Shown: positions 1-9,318, counted from the stretch's first letter. The stretch is 64,000 bases of DNA from DATARH01 sp963746885 (GCA_963746885.1 CAVVDM010000004.1:496001-560000); one strand, 5' to 3'. Numbers and translations are program-made. The notes: generated from the sequence alone by a model not told the origin.

Positions 1-1158
1 GCGGCCTGGCGGTTGGCGGCGTGGTGGGTCAGGATCGTCGTCAGGTCGCGGCGGATTTCCTGCAGCGGGTCGCTGTCGTAGAGCCAGCGGGCACCGCACA
101 ATTCGCACAGCCGCTCGACCGCCCAGCCCACCTGATGCTGCGCATAGACCATGTCGCGGCGGGCGCGTAGCGCCTCCGCCTCGCCGATGCGGCGGCCCGA
201 GCTGACGGTGTCGGTGCTGGCGTCGCGGCCGGCGTGCAATAGCTGGGTCGCGACGTCGATTGCGGCGGCGCGCCTCGCCGACCGTCATCTGCACGATTTC
301 CGACTGCGCCAGCCGCGTGACCCCGCGCGACACCCGCCCGGCCAGCGCCCGACAGGCGACGTCGAGAGCCCGCCCGCCCAGCGCAATCGCCACCGGCGGC
401 AGCGAATACGAGACCAGAAACCCGCGCGGCGCGCGCACCACCGGGTAGTCGGGATGCACCAGCGCACCCGGCGGCGTGCCGGCATGCAGGTCGCTCACCA
501 TCACGACGCGGTGCTCGGGGATGAACGCATCCTCGACGACCAGTGACTTGCTGCCGCTGCCGAGCAGGCCGAGCACGCGCCAATCGTCGATGATCTCGAC
601 CTCGCAGAGCGGCACCAGCACGTAGGCGACGTGGCGCGGGTCGCCCATCTCGCCCAGGAACGCGCCGAGGATCACCCATTGCGCGTGGTCAACGCCGCTG
701 GAGAACGAGTAGCGTCCGGAAAGCCGCCAACCGCCTGCGACACGCCGCGCGGCGGCGCGCGGCGCCAGCGACGACGAGGCGACCGCCAACGGATCGTCGC
801 CCCACACGTCGATCTGCGCCTGCTCGGGATAGGACGCGATGATCCATTGATGCTCGGCCAGCACGGCGTAGACCCAGGCCGACGAGGCGCAGCCATAGGC
901 CAATTCCTCGACGATCCGCGAGAACAGGCTGAAGCGCCCTTGCCTGCCGCCGAAGCGGCGGGGCTGCAGGATGCGCAAGATGCCGCATCCGTGATAATCG
1001 GCGATGGTCTGGTCCGGCACCCGGCGTGCCGCAGCGGCTTCCGGGGCACGCTGTGCGAGTGCCGGGATCAGCCCCCGCGCGCGCTCCAGCAGGGCACGCT
1101 CGTCGTCCGGCAGGGCGCTGTCGTCGCCGGACGCCGGAACTGCGGAACATTCCGACAT
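1..1158 (-). CDS. Flavin-dependent hydroxylase, acyl-CoA dehydrogenase fold (partial, frameshifted)
   Basis: This gene probably encodes an FMN/FAD-dependent aromatic hydroxylase of the HpaB/HsaA-like acyl-CoA dehydrogenase superfamily. From the ATG at 1158, preceded by GGAGAGG, it reads SECSAVPASGDDSALPDDE, then a middle domain with SGRYSFSSGVDHAQWVILG and the family segment GSKSLVVEDAFIPEHRVV. The C-terminal helical part (LLHAGRDAST, YAQHQVGWAVERLCELCGA) lies one frame over, so the frame breaks near 270. One extra base in the GGCGGCGCGCC run explains it. The stop codon lies beyond the left edge, and about 385 residues are visible. It is divergent from the hydrolase at 1335. The substrate is unknown. 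Confidence 0.75.
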   Translation of the reverse strand, partial: MSECSAVPASGDDSALPDDERALLERARGLIPALAQRAPEAAAARRVPDQTIADYHGCGILRILQPRRFGGRQGRFSLFSRIVEELAYGCASSAWVYAVLAEHQWIIASYPEQAQIDVWGDDPLAVASSSLAPRAAARRVAGGWRLSGRYSFSSGVDHAQWVILGAFLGEMGDPRHVAYVLVPLCEVEIIDDWRVLGLLGSGSKSLVVEDAFIPEHRVVMVSDLHAGTPPGALVHPDYPVVRAPRGFLVSYSLPPVAIALGGRALDVACRALAGRVSRGVTRLAQSEIVQMTVGEARRRNRRRDPAIARRPRRQHRHRQLGPPHRRGGGATRPPRHGLCAASGGLGGRAAVRIVRCPLALRQRPAAGNPPRPDDDPDPPRRQPPGR

Positions 1159-1334
1159 GCCTGGCCTCTCCTAATGGCAGCCCGGCGCAATGGCCGGCGG
1201 CCCTCTCGGCGCGATTGTGCGGGATGCACGGCGTGCCGGGCAATGCGGTTTGCCGCCCGAGCCGCGGCTATTTTGCCCGCCATGCGGCGGCATTTCTGCT
1301 ATGAGGCAGGGGCAGCCCGAGCGGAGTGCCATCC

Positions 1335-2093
1335 ATGATCATTCGCGAGCACGCTGTCACCGATATCGCGACGCCGACCGGGCCGATGCGACTGCATGTG
1401 TTTCAGCCGGCTGCGCCCGGGCGCTATCCGGGTCTTCTCGCCTATTCGGAGATCTACCAGATCACCGCGCCGGTTAGGCGAATGGCGGCCTTTCTGGCCG
1501 GCAATGGCTTTGTTGTGGCGGCGCCCGAGATCTATCACGAGTTCGAGGCGGCCGGCGGCGTGCTGGCCTATGACAAGCGGGGCACCGACCGCGGCAACGA
1601 CCTCAAATTTGCCAAGGAGGTCGCCGCGTTTGACAGTGACGCGCGGGCGGCGCTCGACTGGCTGACGGCATATCCCGATTGCACCGGCCGGCTTGGCGTC
1701 ATCGGCATCTGTATCGGCGGACATCTGGCGTTCCGCGCCGCGATGAACCCCGACGTACGTGCGACCGCCTGCTTCTACGCGACCGACATCCACGACCACG
1801 CGCTCGGCAAGGGCAATGCCGACGACAGCCTCCGGCGGGCCGGCCATATCAAGGGCGAACTCTTGATGGTGTGGGGCCGGCAGGACCCGCATATCCCGCT
1901 CGCCGGGCGGCGGCTGATCCGCGACCGGCTCGAGGCGGTCGGCAGCCATTACACGTGGCACGAGTTCAACGCCGCGCACGCTTTCATGCGCGACGAGGGG
2001 CCGCGTTACGACCCGGCACTAGCGCATCTGTGCTACGGCCTCGTCCTCGAACTGTTCCACCGCCGCCTCGGAACGGGCGACCGGGACGAATAG
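1335..2093 (+). CDS. Dienelactone hydrolase family protein
   Basis: This is an alpha/beta hydrolase of the dienelactone hydrolase family, about 252 residues. The nucleophile elbow is GICIGGH, with Cys in the nucleophile position as in true dienelactone hydrolases. The acid is probably the Asp of RQDPHIP and the base the His of NAAHAFMRDEG. The ATG at 1335 was chosen because GGAG lies 8 bases upstream; an in-frame GTG at 1326 is the alternative. It is divergent from a flavin hydroxylase and convergent with a TauD-type dioxygenase, so a role in ring-cleavage product turnover is plausible but inferred. Confidence 0.85.
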   Translation: MIIREHAVTDIATPTGPMRLHVFQPAAPGRYPGLLAYSEIYQITAPVRRMAAFLAGNGFVVAAPEIYHEFEAAGGVLAYDKRGTDRGNDLKFAKEVAAFDSDARAALDWLTAYPDCTGRLGVIGICIGGHLAFRAAMNPDVRATACFYATDIHDHALGKGNADDSLRRAGHIKGELLMVWGRQDPHIPLAGRRLIRDRLEAVGSHYTWHEFNAAHAFMRDEGPRYDPALAHLCYGLVLELFHRRLGTGDRDE

Positions 2094-2096
2094 GTA

Positions 2097-2951
2097 CTAC
2101 GCCGCCTGTGCGACCGGGATCGGCGTCTGGCCCTTCAGCATCAGCCGGTACAGGAAGCGGCGCTCGTTCATGTCGTAATCGGGGTTGGCCTTGTGCATGA
2201 CGCTGCGATTGTCCCACAGCACCATGTCGCCGTAACGCCATTGGTGACGATATTCGTATTTCTTCTGCGTCGCATGCGCCATCAATTCGGTGACCAGGTC
2301 GAGCGCCTCGTCGTCCGGCATGCCGACGATCGACTCGATCCGTACCGGGTTTAGGAACAGCGCCTTGCGGCCGTTTTCGGGGTGGACCTGCACCAGCGGG
2401 TGGACCCCCGGCGGCGGCAGGGCCTTGAGGCTTTCCTCGTTCAGCGGCTTCAATTCGCGCGGGCTGTATTTGCTCAGATAAACGTGCACCGCCTTGAGCC
2501 CGTCGATCTTGCGCTTCATCGCTGCCGAAAGGTTGTCATAGGCAAGGTGCAGGTTGACGTATTGCGTGTCGCCGCCCTGGCTCGGCAGCGACACGGGATA
2601 GAGGATTGTCGCCTTGGGCGGCGCGGGATGGTTCGAGTGATCGCTGTGGAATGTCTCGCCGGCAATGAAGCGCTTGCCCGGCACGGTCTGCTCATTGGAC
2701 ACGTAGTACATCTCCGGGTAGCCCGGGATGTGGTGATCCTTCTTGTCGTGCGGCTGCAATTCTCCCCACACCTGCACCGCCCGGATGAAATCCGCCGGCT
2801 CGTATTTCTGGTCGCGCACGACGAGGACATGGTGCCGGGCGAAGGCGCGGTTGACCGCCGCCCGGGTCTCGGGATCGACCGGCTGCGTCAGGTCGAGGCC
2901 GCGGATCTCGGCACCGGTATGCTCGGTCAGGGGCGTGATCGTGTACGCCAT
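2097..2951 (-). CDS. TauD/TfdA family Fe(II)/2-oxoglutarate-dependent dioxygenase
   Basis: This 284-residue protein belongs to the taurine/2,4-D dioxygenase family, which hydroxylates a substrate with 2-oxoglutarate and O2. The N-terminus has the family signature TEHTGAEIRGLDLTQPVD. The iron site is visible as the HxD of FHSDHSNHP and a distal His in SVMHKANPDYD, and the 2-oxoglutarate-binding Arg is in NERRFLYRL. The start at 2951 (MAYTITPL) has GGAGG 8 bases upstream; a longer reading frame to 3014 has no comparable site. Its 3' end nearly touches the convergent hydrolase. Substrate specificity cannot be read from the sequence. Confidence 0.9.
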   Translation of the reverse strand: MAYTITPLTEHTGAEIRGLDLTQPVDPETRAAVNRAFARHHVLVVRDQKYEPADFIRAVQVWGELQPHDKKDHHIPGYPEMYYVSNEQTVPGKRFIAGETFHSDHSNHPAPPKATILYPVSLPSQGGDTQYVNLHLAYDNLSAAMKRKIDGLKAVHVYLSKYSPRELKPLNEESLKALPPPGVHPLVQVHPENGRKALFLNPVRIESIVGMPDDEALDLVTELMAHATQKKYEYRHQWRYGDMVLWDNRSVMHKANPDYDMNERRFLYRLMLKGQTPIPVAQAA

Positions 2952-3024
2952 GGGGGATGCCTCCGTGAACGGCGAGGAGGCCCCGAATCTATGGCCTTTG
3001 CGGCAAGGCGTCAAACGGCGCCGC

Positions 3025-6000
3025 TCAGGAAACCTCGGCCAGCTCGCGGGCTCGCGCCGAATGGGCGGCTGCGGCGTGGTCCTTCGCCAGCACGGTATAG
3101 ACCGCCGGCAGCACGAACAGCGTGAACAGGGTGCCGACCGACATGCCGGCGACGACGACGATACCGATCGAGAAGCGGCTGGCCGCGCCGGCGCCGGTCG
3201 CCGTCACCAGCGGCACCAGCCCGACCACCATCGCCGCGGTCGTCATCAGGATCGGGCGCAGCCGGACGCGCGCGGCGCGCTCGATCGCGCGGCGGCGGTC
3301 GAGGCCTTCCGACAGCTGCAGCTGGTTGGCGAACTCGGTCATCAGGATGCCGTGCTTGCTGATCAGCCCGACCAGCGTCACGAGCCCGACCTGGGTGTAG
3401 ATGTTCATCGTCGCCAGGCCGAAGAACAGCGGGATCACCGCGCCCGAGATCGCCATCGGCACGCTGACCAGGATGACCAGCGGGTCGCGCAGGCTCTCGA
3501 ACTGTGCCGCCAGCACCAGGAAGATGACGATCAGCGCGAATACGAAGGTGACGACGAGCTGGCTGCCCTCGCGCACATATTGCCGGGCGTCCGACAGGTA
3601 GTCGTGGCTGAACCCGGTCGGCAGCTGCGCCGCCTGCTGTTCCAGGAAATCGACCGCCTGCCCCATCGTGACCCCGGGCATCGGCACCGCCTGAAAGGTC
3701 GCCGAGTTGAGCTGGTTGTAGCGGGTCAGCGCGTTGGGCGCCGTCGTCGTCTTGAGCGTGACGAGGTTCGACAGCGGCACCTGCTGGCCGGTCGCCGAAG
3801 TCACGTAATAGCGGGTCAGCGTCTCCGGGGTCAGCCGGTCGACCCGCGGCACCTGCGGGATCACCTCGTAGGAACGGCCGCCGAGATTGAAGCGGTTGAC
3901 GTAGTTCTCGCCGACCAGCAACGCCAGCGTGTCGCCGATCGCCTGCATCGTGATGCCGAGATCGTTGGCCTTGCTGCGGTCGATGTCGATCTGGATCGTC
4001 GGCTGGTTGAAGGCGAGATCGCTGTCGACGACGATGAACAGCCCGCTCTTGCGCGCCGCCGCCTTGATCTTCTCCATCGCGTTGTAGATCGATTCGAAAT
4101 CGCCGGTCGAATTGATCACCATCTGCACCGGCAGCCCGCCGATCGAGGCCGGCAGCGGCGGCAGCGAGAAGACAAAGGCGTTGATGCCCCTCGACCGCAC
4201 TGACCTTCTTCTGCAGGATCGGCTTGATCTGCTGGGCGCTGCGCGAGCGTTCGTCCCACGGCTTCAGGATGATCCCGGCGATGCCCTGGTTCGGTCCGAA
4301 CCTGCCGTTGACGACGAAGCGCAGCTCGCGCCTCGGGGATCGAGGTGAACGCCTTGTCGAGTTCGTCGCCATAGGCGTCGAGATAGTCGAGATTGGCGTA
4401 TTGCGGCGCCTTGGTCAGCGCGAACAGCACGCCCTGATCCTCTTCCGGCGCCAGCTCCTTCTTGGTGTTCAGGTACATGAAGACCAGCGCCGCAATGATC
4501 GCCGCCGCGAACAGCGCGGTCACCGGACGGTAGTCGAGCGAGCGTTGCAGCCGCCGCCCGTAGGCGTCCGCGAGGCGCGAAAAGCCGCGGTCGATCAGGC
4601 GGGCGAAGCGGCTCTCCGCGGCTGCCGGGTGCAGCAGCAGCGAGCACATCATCGGCGACAACGTCACCGCGACAATGCCGGAGATGATCACCGCGCCGGC
4701 GAGCGTGAAGGCGAACTCGCGGAACAGCGTGCCGGTCACGCCGCCGAGAAAGCCGATCGGCGTATAGACCGCAGCCAGGGTCAGGGTCATCGCAATGACC
4801 GGGCCCGGCAATCTCGCGCGCGCCGATCAGCGCCGCCTGCGGCGGGCTCTGCCCCTCCTCGATGTGGCGGTAGACGTTCTCGACCACGACGATGGCATCG
4901 TCGACGACCAGCCCGATCGCCAGCACCATCGCCAGCAGCGTCAGCAGATTGAGGCTGAAGCCGAGCGATCGTCATGATGATCGCGGCGCCGATCAGCGAT
5001 AGCGGGATCGTCACGATCGGGATCAGCACCGAGCGGAAGCTGCCGAGGAACAGGAAGATCACCACGACGACGATGACCACCGCCTGGCCGAGCGAGAACT
5101 CGACCTCGTCGATCGAGGCCTGGATGAAGCGGGTCGAATCGTAGGCGACCTGCATCTTGACCGAGGGCGGCAGGTTGCGCTGGATATCGGGCAAGCAGCT
5201 CGCGCACGCCGGCGACCAGCGACAGCGGGTTGCCGGTCGGCGTCGCCTGGACGCCGATGAAGACCGCGTGCTGGCCGTTCATCATGACGCTCGAGGCCCA
5301 GTTCTGCGCGCCGAGGTCGACCTGTGCGATATCCTCCAGCCGCACCACCGCGCCGCCCGACGCCTTGACCACCATGCGCTTGAACTGCGCGACGTCGTCG
5401 AGGCCGGTATGGGCGTCGACATTGGTGACGGTGAAGAAGCCTTTCACCTGGCCCGGGGCGGCCTGGTAGTTGTTGGCGCGGATCGCCGCGGTGACGTCAG
5501 CGGCCGAAATGCCGCGCGCCGCCATGCGCGCCGGATCGAGCCACAGCCGCATCGCAAAGGTCTGGCCGCCGAGAATGTCGGCCGAGGCAACGCCGTCGAC
5601 GGTCGACAGCAGCGGCTGCACCACGCGGGTCAGGTAGTCCGAGATCGCCGCGCTCGACAGCTCGTCGCTGGAGAAGCCGATATACATGACGGCCGTGGTC
5701 TGCCCGGTCGATTTGAGGATGACCGGGTCCTGCGCCTGGCTCGGAATCAGGTATTTGACCTGCTGGACCTTGGCCATGACATCGGTCATTGCCTGGCTCG
5801 GATCGTAATTGAGCTTGATATAGGCGGTGACCGTGCTGGTGCCCTGGATCGAGGTCGAGGTCAAGTAGTCGATGCCCTCGGCGGTCGCGACGGCCTGCTC
5901 GATCGGCGTCGTGATGAAGCCCTGGATCAGGTCGGGCGAGGCGCCGGGGTAGGCGGTGGTGACGCTGATCGTCGTGTTGTAGAGCCGCGGATATTGCCGG

Positions 6001-6101
6001 ATCTGCAGGCCGAGCAGGCATTTCAGCCCGATCAGCAGGATCAGCAGACTGACGACCAGCGACAGCACCGGCCGGCGGATGAAGATGTCGGTGAATCTCA
6101 T
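3025..6101 (-). CDS. RND-family efflux pump inner-membrane transporter, frame interrupted five times
   Basis: This is a hydrophobe/amphiphile efflux RND permease in the inner membrane that would expel drugs or solvents by proton antiport. Joined, it encodes about 1023 residues, normal for the family. It starts MRFTDIFIRRPVLSLVVSLL, carries the TM4 proton-relay motif GLVVDDAIVVVENV, and ends with paired segments such as FVFALIVIFLVLAAQFESLR. The frame shifts near 5193, 4966, 4805, 4330 and 4188. Each is repaired by removing one base; at 4187-4190, for example, CCCC should be CCC. The start is 21 bases after the adaptor gene. The exact class, MexF-like or MdtB-like, is undetermined. Confidence 0.85.
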
Positions 6102-6122
6102 GGCGCCGTCTGCGCGCTCAAC

Positions 6123-7352
6123 CTATTGCAGCGTTGGGTGGGCCGGCGGCTGCGGCGGTGGGTTGCCGGTGACGATGACCGACACGCCGTTCTGCAACTT
6201 GAGCTGGCCGGCGGCGACGACAAGCGCGCCGGGCTTGACCCCCGACAGGATCGCCACCTTGCCGTCCCAGCGCGGGCCGGCCTTGACCGGGACGCGAAAG
6301 GCCTTCAGCAACGGCTTGCCGGCGGCATCCTTGCCTTCCTCGCGCACCAGATAGACGCTGTCGCCGTAGAGCGTGTAGTCGACCGCTGTCTCCGGCAACA
6401 CCACCTTGTCGGGTTCGGGCGGCAGCACCACCGCCGCGTTGACGAACATCCCGGGCAGCAGCGCCTCGTCCGGGTTGGCTAGCGTCGCCTGCACCATCAG
6501 GGTTCGCGTATCGGTTCGGATCTGCGGCTCGATCGTGCTGATCGTCGCGGTGAAGGTGCGGTCGGGATACGCGTCGGCGGTCACGTCGACCTTCTGCCCG
6601 AGCGCGATCTCGGCGCGCTCCGTCGTGGGCAGCGTGAAGTTGACGTAGAGATGCTTCAGATCGGTCAGGCTGACGATCGCCGCGCCCGGGCTCAGATACT
6701 GGCCGAGATCGATCTGGCGCACCCCGAGACGGCCGGCAAATGGCGCCCGGACCAGCTTCTGGGCGATCAGCGCCGCGGTCTTGAGGGCCCCGGCGCGCGC
6801 CTCGTCGAGCTGCATCTGGTTCTGATCGACCGTCGCCTGCGGGCCGACCTGACGCTGGAGCAGCAACTTCGAGCGCTCCAGCGAGATCGCCGCCATGTGT
6901 GCCTGCGCCTGGTAATTGGCGAGGTCGCCGCGCTCCGGCGCATCGTTGAGCTGGACGAGCGGATCTCCGGCTTTGACCTCGGCGCCGGGCTGAAACAGGA
7001 TCGCGGTCACCCGGCCGCCGACCTCGGGCGCCACGGTCACCTGTTGTACCGCGACAAGCGTGCCGATCCCCTTGGCGAAACGCGGTACCGCTTCGCTGGT
7101 TGCCGTGACCGCCGAAATCTCCGCCGGCGGCGGCTTGTTGTGGGCGAAGAAATTGGCGATCGCGTGCTCGCGGAAGCGGTTGAACCCGTAAAGACCGCCG
7201 AGCACCAGCGCCAACAGCACACCGACGATCAACAGCCAACGCATGGTCTTCGGCGGTGCCGCGCTGGGGTGTGCGGAATCGACCCGCTCGTGCGCCGCGG
7301 CGTCGGCGGTTCTCGTGTCGGTCGCCAGTGGGGGATTGAGTTCGCCGTCCAT
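6123..7352 (-). CDS. RND efflux periplasmic adaptor (membrane fusion protein)
   Basis: This 409-residue adaptor links the RND permease to an outer-membrane channel. An N-terminal membrane anchor (WLLIVGVLLALVLGGLYGF) is followed by a lipoyl/barrel-sandwich half (VTVAPEVGGRVTAILFQPGA), a short hairpin region, the second lipoyl half (APFAGRLGVRQIDLGQYL) and a beta-barrel (YPDRTFTATISTIEP). The start at 7352 (MDGELNPP) was chosen over an upstream in-frame codon because the upstream part overlaps the tetR gene. It lies 11 bases after the TetR stop and 21 before the permease, so the three genes are one operon. No outer-membrane factor gene is nearby. Confidence 0.9.
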   Translation of the reverse strand: MDGELNPPLATDTRTADAAAHERVDSAHPSAAPPKTMRWLLIVGVLLALVLGGLYGFNRFREHAIANFFAHNKPPPAEISAVTATSEAVPRFAKGIGTLVAVQQVTVAPEVGGRVTAILFQPGAEVKAGDPLVQLNDAPERGDLANYQAQAHMAAISLERSKLLLQRQVGPQATVDQNQMQLDEARAGALKTAALIAQKLVRAPFAGRLGVRQIDLGQYLSPGAAIVSLTDLKHLYVNFTLPTTERAEIALGQKVDVTADAYPDRTFTATISTIEPQIRTDTRTLMVQATLANPDEALLPGMFVNAAVVLPPEPDKVVLPETAVDYTLYGDSVYLVREEGKDAAGKPLLKAFRVPVKAGPRWDGKVAILSGVKPGALVVAAGQLKLQNGVSVIVTGNPPPQPPAHPTLQ

Positions 7353-7363
7353 GATTTTCTCGG

Positions 7364-8044
7364 CTAATCCGCGGCCGATCGCAGCGCGCGCTCGGTGCTG
7401 GCCGCAATCGCTGCATCGGTCATGCCAATGCCGCGCAGGATGAAGCAACTCGCTTCGGCGACGATGTCGTCAATGCTGCCCTCGTAGGGGACGCAGCTCT
7501 CTCCGGGCAAGGTGGCAAACGCCATCATCGCCGCAACATGCTGGGCGAACCAGAAACGGTTGGCGGGCGCGCCCTGTCGCGGTACCGCATCACCGGCGGC
7601 GACCGCGGCTGCGAGCGACGCCTCGAACAGCGGCACCACCCGTTCGGCAACGGTCTCGAACAGCTGGCGCACGTACTCGCCGTCCTCAAGCAGGCTGTGC
7701 AGCAAGAGCCGCAGCCGTGGATCCAATTCGGCGCGCTCCGCCTCGCCGCCCAGCAGAAAGCGGCGGACCATGAAGCGCACCATGCAGACCAGGGTCGCCG
7801 TCGAGGGTTCCAGCGTGGCGAGCTGCTCGAGCGCTGGATCGCCCTCGCAGCCGAGCAGCAGGATTTCCCGGTAGAGCAGCTGCTTGCTCGGGAAATGCCG
7901 GAACAGCAGCGCTTCCGAGATGCCGGCGGCCTCGGCGAGCTCGCGCGTCGTCGTACCGGCAAACCCGTTGCGCGCAAACAGCGGCACTGCCGCCGTCACA
8001 ATCGCCTTGCGGCGCTCATCGCTGTCGAGTCGCGTCACCGCCAT
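7364..8044 (-). CDS. TetR/AcrR family repressor of the adjacent RND pump
   Basis: This is a 226-residue TetR-family regulator. The N-terminal helix-turn-helix is clear: an AIVTAAVPLFARNGFAGTTT helix, then RELAEAAGISEALLFRHF and PSKQLLYREI. The C-terminal ligand-binding part is variable, as usual. It is the first gene of the operon with the adaptor and pump genes, the classic arrangement for a local repressor released by pump substrates. A palindrome lies 11 bases upstream of its start. The inducer is unknown. Confidence 0.9.
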   Translation of the reverse strand: MAVTRLDSDERRKAIVTAAVPLFARNGFAGTTTRELAEAAGISEALLFRHFPSKQLLYREILLLGCEGDPALEQLATLEPSTATLVCMVRFMVRRFLLGGEAERAELDPRLRLLLHSLLEDGEYVRQLFETVAERVVPLFEASLAAAVAAGDAVPRQGAPANRFWFAQHVAAMMAFATLPGESCVPYEGSIDDIVAEASCFILRGIGMTDAAIAASTERALRSAAD

Positions 8045-8055
8045 GGCGAGGCCAA

Positions 8056-8071
8056 GTAAGCGCTCACTTAC
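8056..8071. promoter_or_regulatory. Probable TetR operator
   Basis: GTAAGCGCTCACTTAC is an imperfect palindrome with arms GTAAG and CTTAC. On the minus strand it reads GTAAGTGAGCGCTTAC, which closely resembles known AcrR/TetR-type boxes. It sits 11 bases upstream of the tetR start at 8044, where it could block the promoter of the tetR-adaptor-RND operon. Confidence 0.6.
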
Positions 8072-8136
8072 CGCGATTCAAGGGATGTCGCGACGGTCTC
8101 GCCAAGCCGCTGCGGCAAGTCGACCGGGCTCGCAAA

Positions 8137-8166
8137 ATGGGCGGCCTCCCCCTCCAGGCCGCCCAT
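8137..8166. repeat. Perfect 11-bp hairpin between two minus-strand genes
   Basis: ATGGGCGGCCT at 8137-8147 pairs perfectly with AGGCCGCCCAT at 8156-8166 around an 8-base pyrimidine loop. It lies in the 316-base gap between the phosphatase stop and the tetR start. No T-tract follows on either strand, so an intrinsic terminator is only weakly supported. Apart from this, a second hairpin and the TetR operator, I see nothing in 8045-8360. Confidence 0.5.
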
Positions 8167-8176
8167 CGCCCCGTGT

Positions 8177-8207
8177 GGCATCCGCCTCCCCCCGGCAGGC
8201 GGATGCC
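8177..8207. repeat. Second perfect hairpin downstream of the phosphatase gene
   Basis: GGCATCCGCC at 8177-8186 pairs with GGCGGATGCC at 8198-8207 around an 11-base C-rich loop. It is the nearer of two hairpins 3' of the minus-strand phosphatase gene and may stop or stabilise its transcript. No U-tract is present. Confidence 0.45.
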
Positions 8208-8360
8208 GGGGGCCAGCGTTGAGCAAACCCTGCCGCGGTGCAACGGGTCGCGTCGGCGGCAGCCGACCTATCCCCCGAAAACGGTTCTTATCCCCGCTTT
8301 GTCGTGACTTACCCAACGGATTATGCACCGGCAGCGCCGCCTTGCCGGGGCATTGTCGGC

Positions 8361-8939
8361 TCAGACGTCGATCTCCTCGATGCGGTTATCCGCCAGCCGA
8401 AAGATGCGGTCCTGCGGCACCGGAAGGCGCAGCGCGGCGACACGCGGCAAGCCGGCATAAAGGCCGCGCAGCACGCGGGTCACGACGCCGTGACAGACGG
8501 CGATGACCGGGCCGTCGCCGATGTCGCCGAGCCAAGCGGCGATACGCCCGGCGAACCCGTCATAGCTCTCGCCGTCGGGAGCCCGGAAATACCATTCGTG
8601 GCGGCCTTCGCCGGAGAACATCTCGGGGGCGCGGGCGCGGATCTCGGTGCGGTCCAGCCCGTCCCACGAACCGAGCGAGATCTCGCGCAGTCGCTGATCG
8701 AGCCGCGGCGGCACCGCACGACCGAGGCACTCGGCAATGATCTCGGCGGTCCGGCAGGCGCGGCCGAGCGGGCTGGCGACGATTTCGGCGGTCGCCGCCT
8801 CGGGCGAGGCCGCCAAGCGCCGGCCTATTGCCCGGGCCTGGGCTACGCCGAGCGCGGTCAGGGGCGAGTCGCTCCAGCCCTGATAACGGCCGATGCGGTT
8901 CCACTCGGTCTCGCCGTGGCGAACGAGGAGGATGGTCAT
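8361..8939 (-). CDS. Histidine phosphatase family protein (phosphoglycerate mutase-like)
   Basis: This 192-residue member of the histidine phosphatase superfamily has the catalytic RHG motif at the very N-terminus (LLVRHGETEWN) and the second active-site His in VIAVCHGVVTRVLRG. The middle Glu is likely in HEWYFRAPDGES. Length and motifs fit small broad-specificity phosphatases such as GpmB, CobC or PhoE. It follows the DUF6489-like gene by 14 bases and is probably cotranscribed with it. Although CobC phosphatases belong to this family, the cobalamin genes are 28 kb away, so I do not assign that role. Confidence 0.88.
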   Translation of the reverse strand: MTILLVRHGETEWNRIGRYQGWSDSPLTALGVAQARAIGRRLAASPEAATAEIVASPLGRACRTAEIIAECLGRAVPPRLDQRLREISLGSWDGLDRTEIRARAPEMFSGEGRHEWYFRAPDGESYDGFAGRIAAWLGDIGDGPVIAVCHGVVTRVLRGLYAGLPRVAALRLPVPQDRIFRLADNRIEEIDV

Positions 8940-8953
8940 CGGTATGGGTACGG

Positions 8954-9199
8954 TTATTTCTTGCCGGCGCCGCGCCCGGTCATTTGATTGAGGAACATCT
9001 CCTGCAGTTGCTCAAAGCCCTTGAGCCCGGTCGGCAGCCAGGTCTGCAGCATGGTCTCGGGGTCGAGCGCCTTGAGACCCGCGCGCAGCCGCTCCTCCAC
9101 CTCCTTCAATAGCCGCTCCTGCATCGGCTTGACCTCGGGCAGGCCGAAAAAGCCGCGCAATTCATCGGGCGTGCAATCGAGGTCGAAGCTGATCTTCAT
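8954..9199 (-). CDS. DUF6489-like small conserved protein
   Basis: This 81-residue protein starts MKISFDLDCTPDELRGFFGL and ends in a polar GRGAGKK tail. The pattern of a short beta strand, TP-E-R-FFGLP-V, an amphipathic helix and a WLP segment matches the alphaproteobacterial DUF6489 family as I remember it. No function is known for that family. The start at 9199 is set by the match at the N-terminus; upstream lies an intergenic repeat. It is read in the same direction as the LLM oxidoreductase gene 120 bases upstream and the phosphatase 14 bases downstream. Confidence 0.75.
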   Translation of the reverse strand: MKISFDLDCTPDELRGFFGLPEVKPMQERLLKEVEERLRAGLKALDPETMLQTWLPTGLKGFEQLQEMFLNQMTGRGAGKK

Positions 9200-9224
9200 G
9201 CCGCGCACTCCGCAAGCCAGGGCG

Positions 9225-9304
9225 CGTCTTCCCGCAAAAGCGGTAATCCAGGGGCTCCGAGGCTCAAACGGTCGCCCTGGACCCCCGCTTGTGCGGGGGT
9301 GACG
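9225..9304. repeat. Intergenic inverted repeat with ~29-bp degenerate arms
   Basis: The left arm, 9225-9253, and right arm, 9275-9304, are inverted and imperfect copies: CCCTGGA, then CCGCTT, then GCGGG, then GACG on the right recur in reverse complement on the left. Inside the right arm ACCCCCGC/GCGGGGGT forms an 8-bp hairpin at 9281-9300. This resembles the palindromic intergenic elements scattered through many alphaproteobacterial genomes. It lies between the LLM and DUF6489-like genes. Confidence 0.55.
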
Positions 9305-9318
9305 ATAGCCGGGTTCGT

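Noticed and set aside
2743..4203. Long plus-strand open frame over the RND pump gene
   Set aside because: It is rich in Arg, Gln, His and Asp with no conserved motif, and lies opposite clear RND segments. It is a by-product of high G+C content.
8361..8939. CobC alpha-ribazole phosphatase role for the histidine phosphatase
   Set aside because: The family is broad, the gene lies 28 kb from the cobalamin locus, and its neighbours are unrelated to B12.
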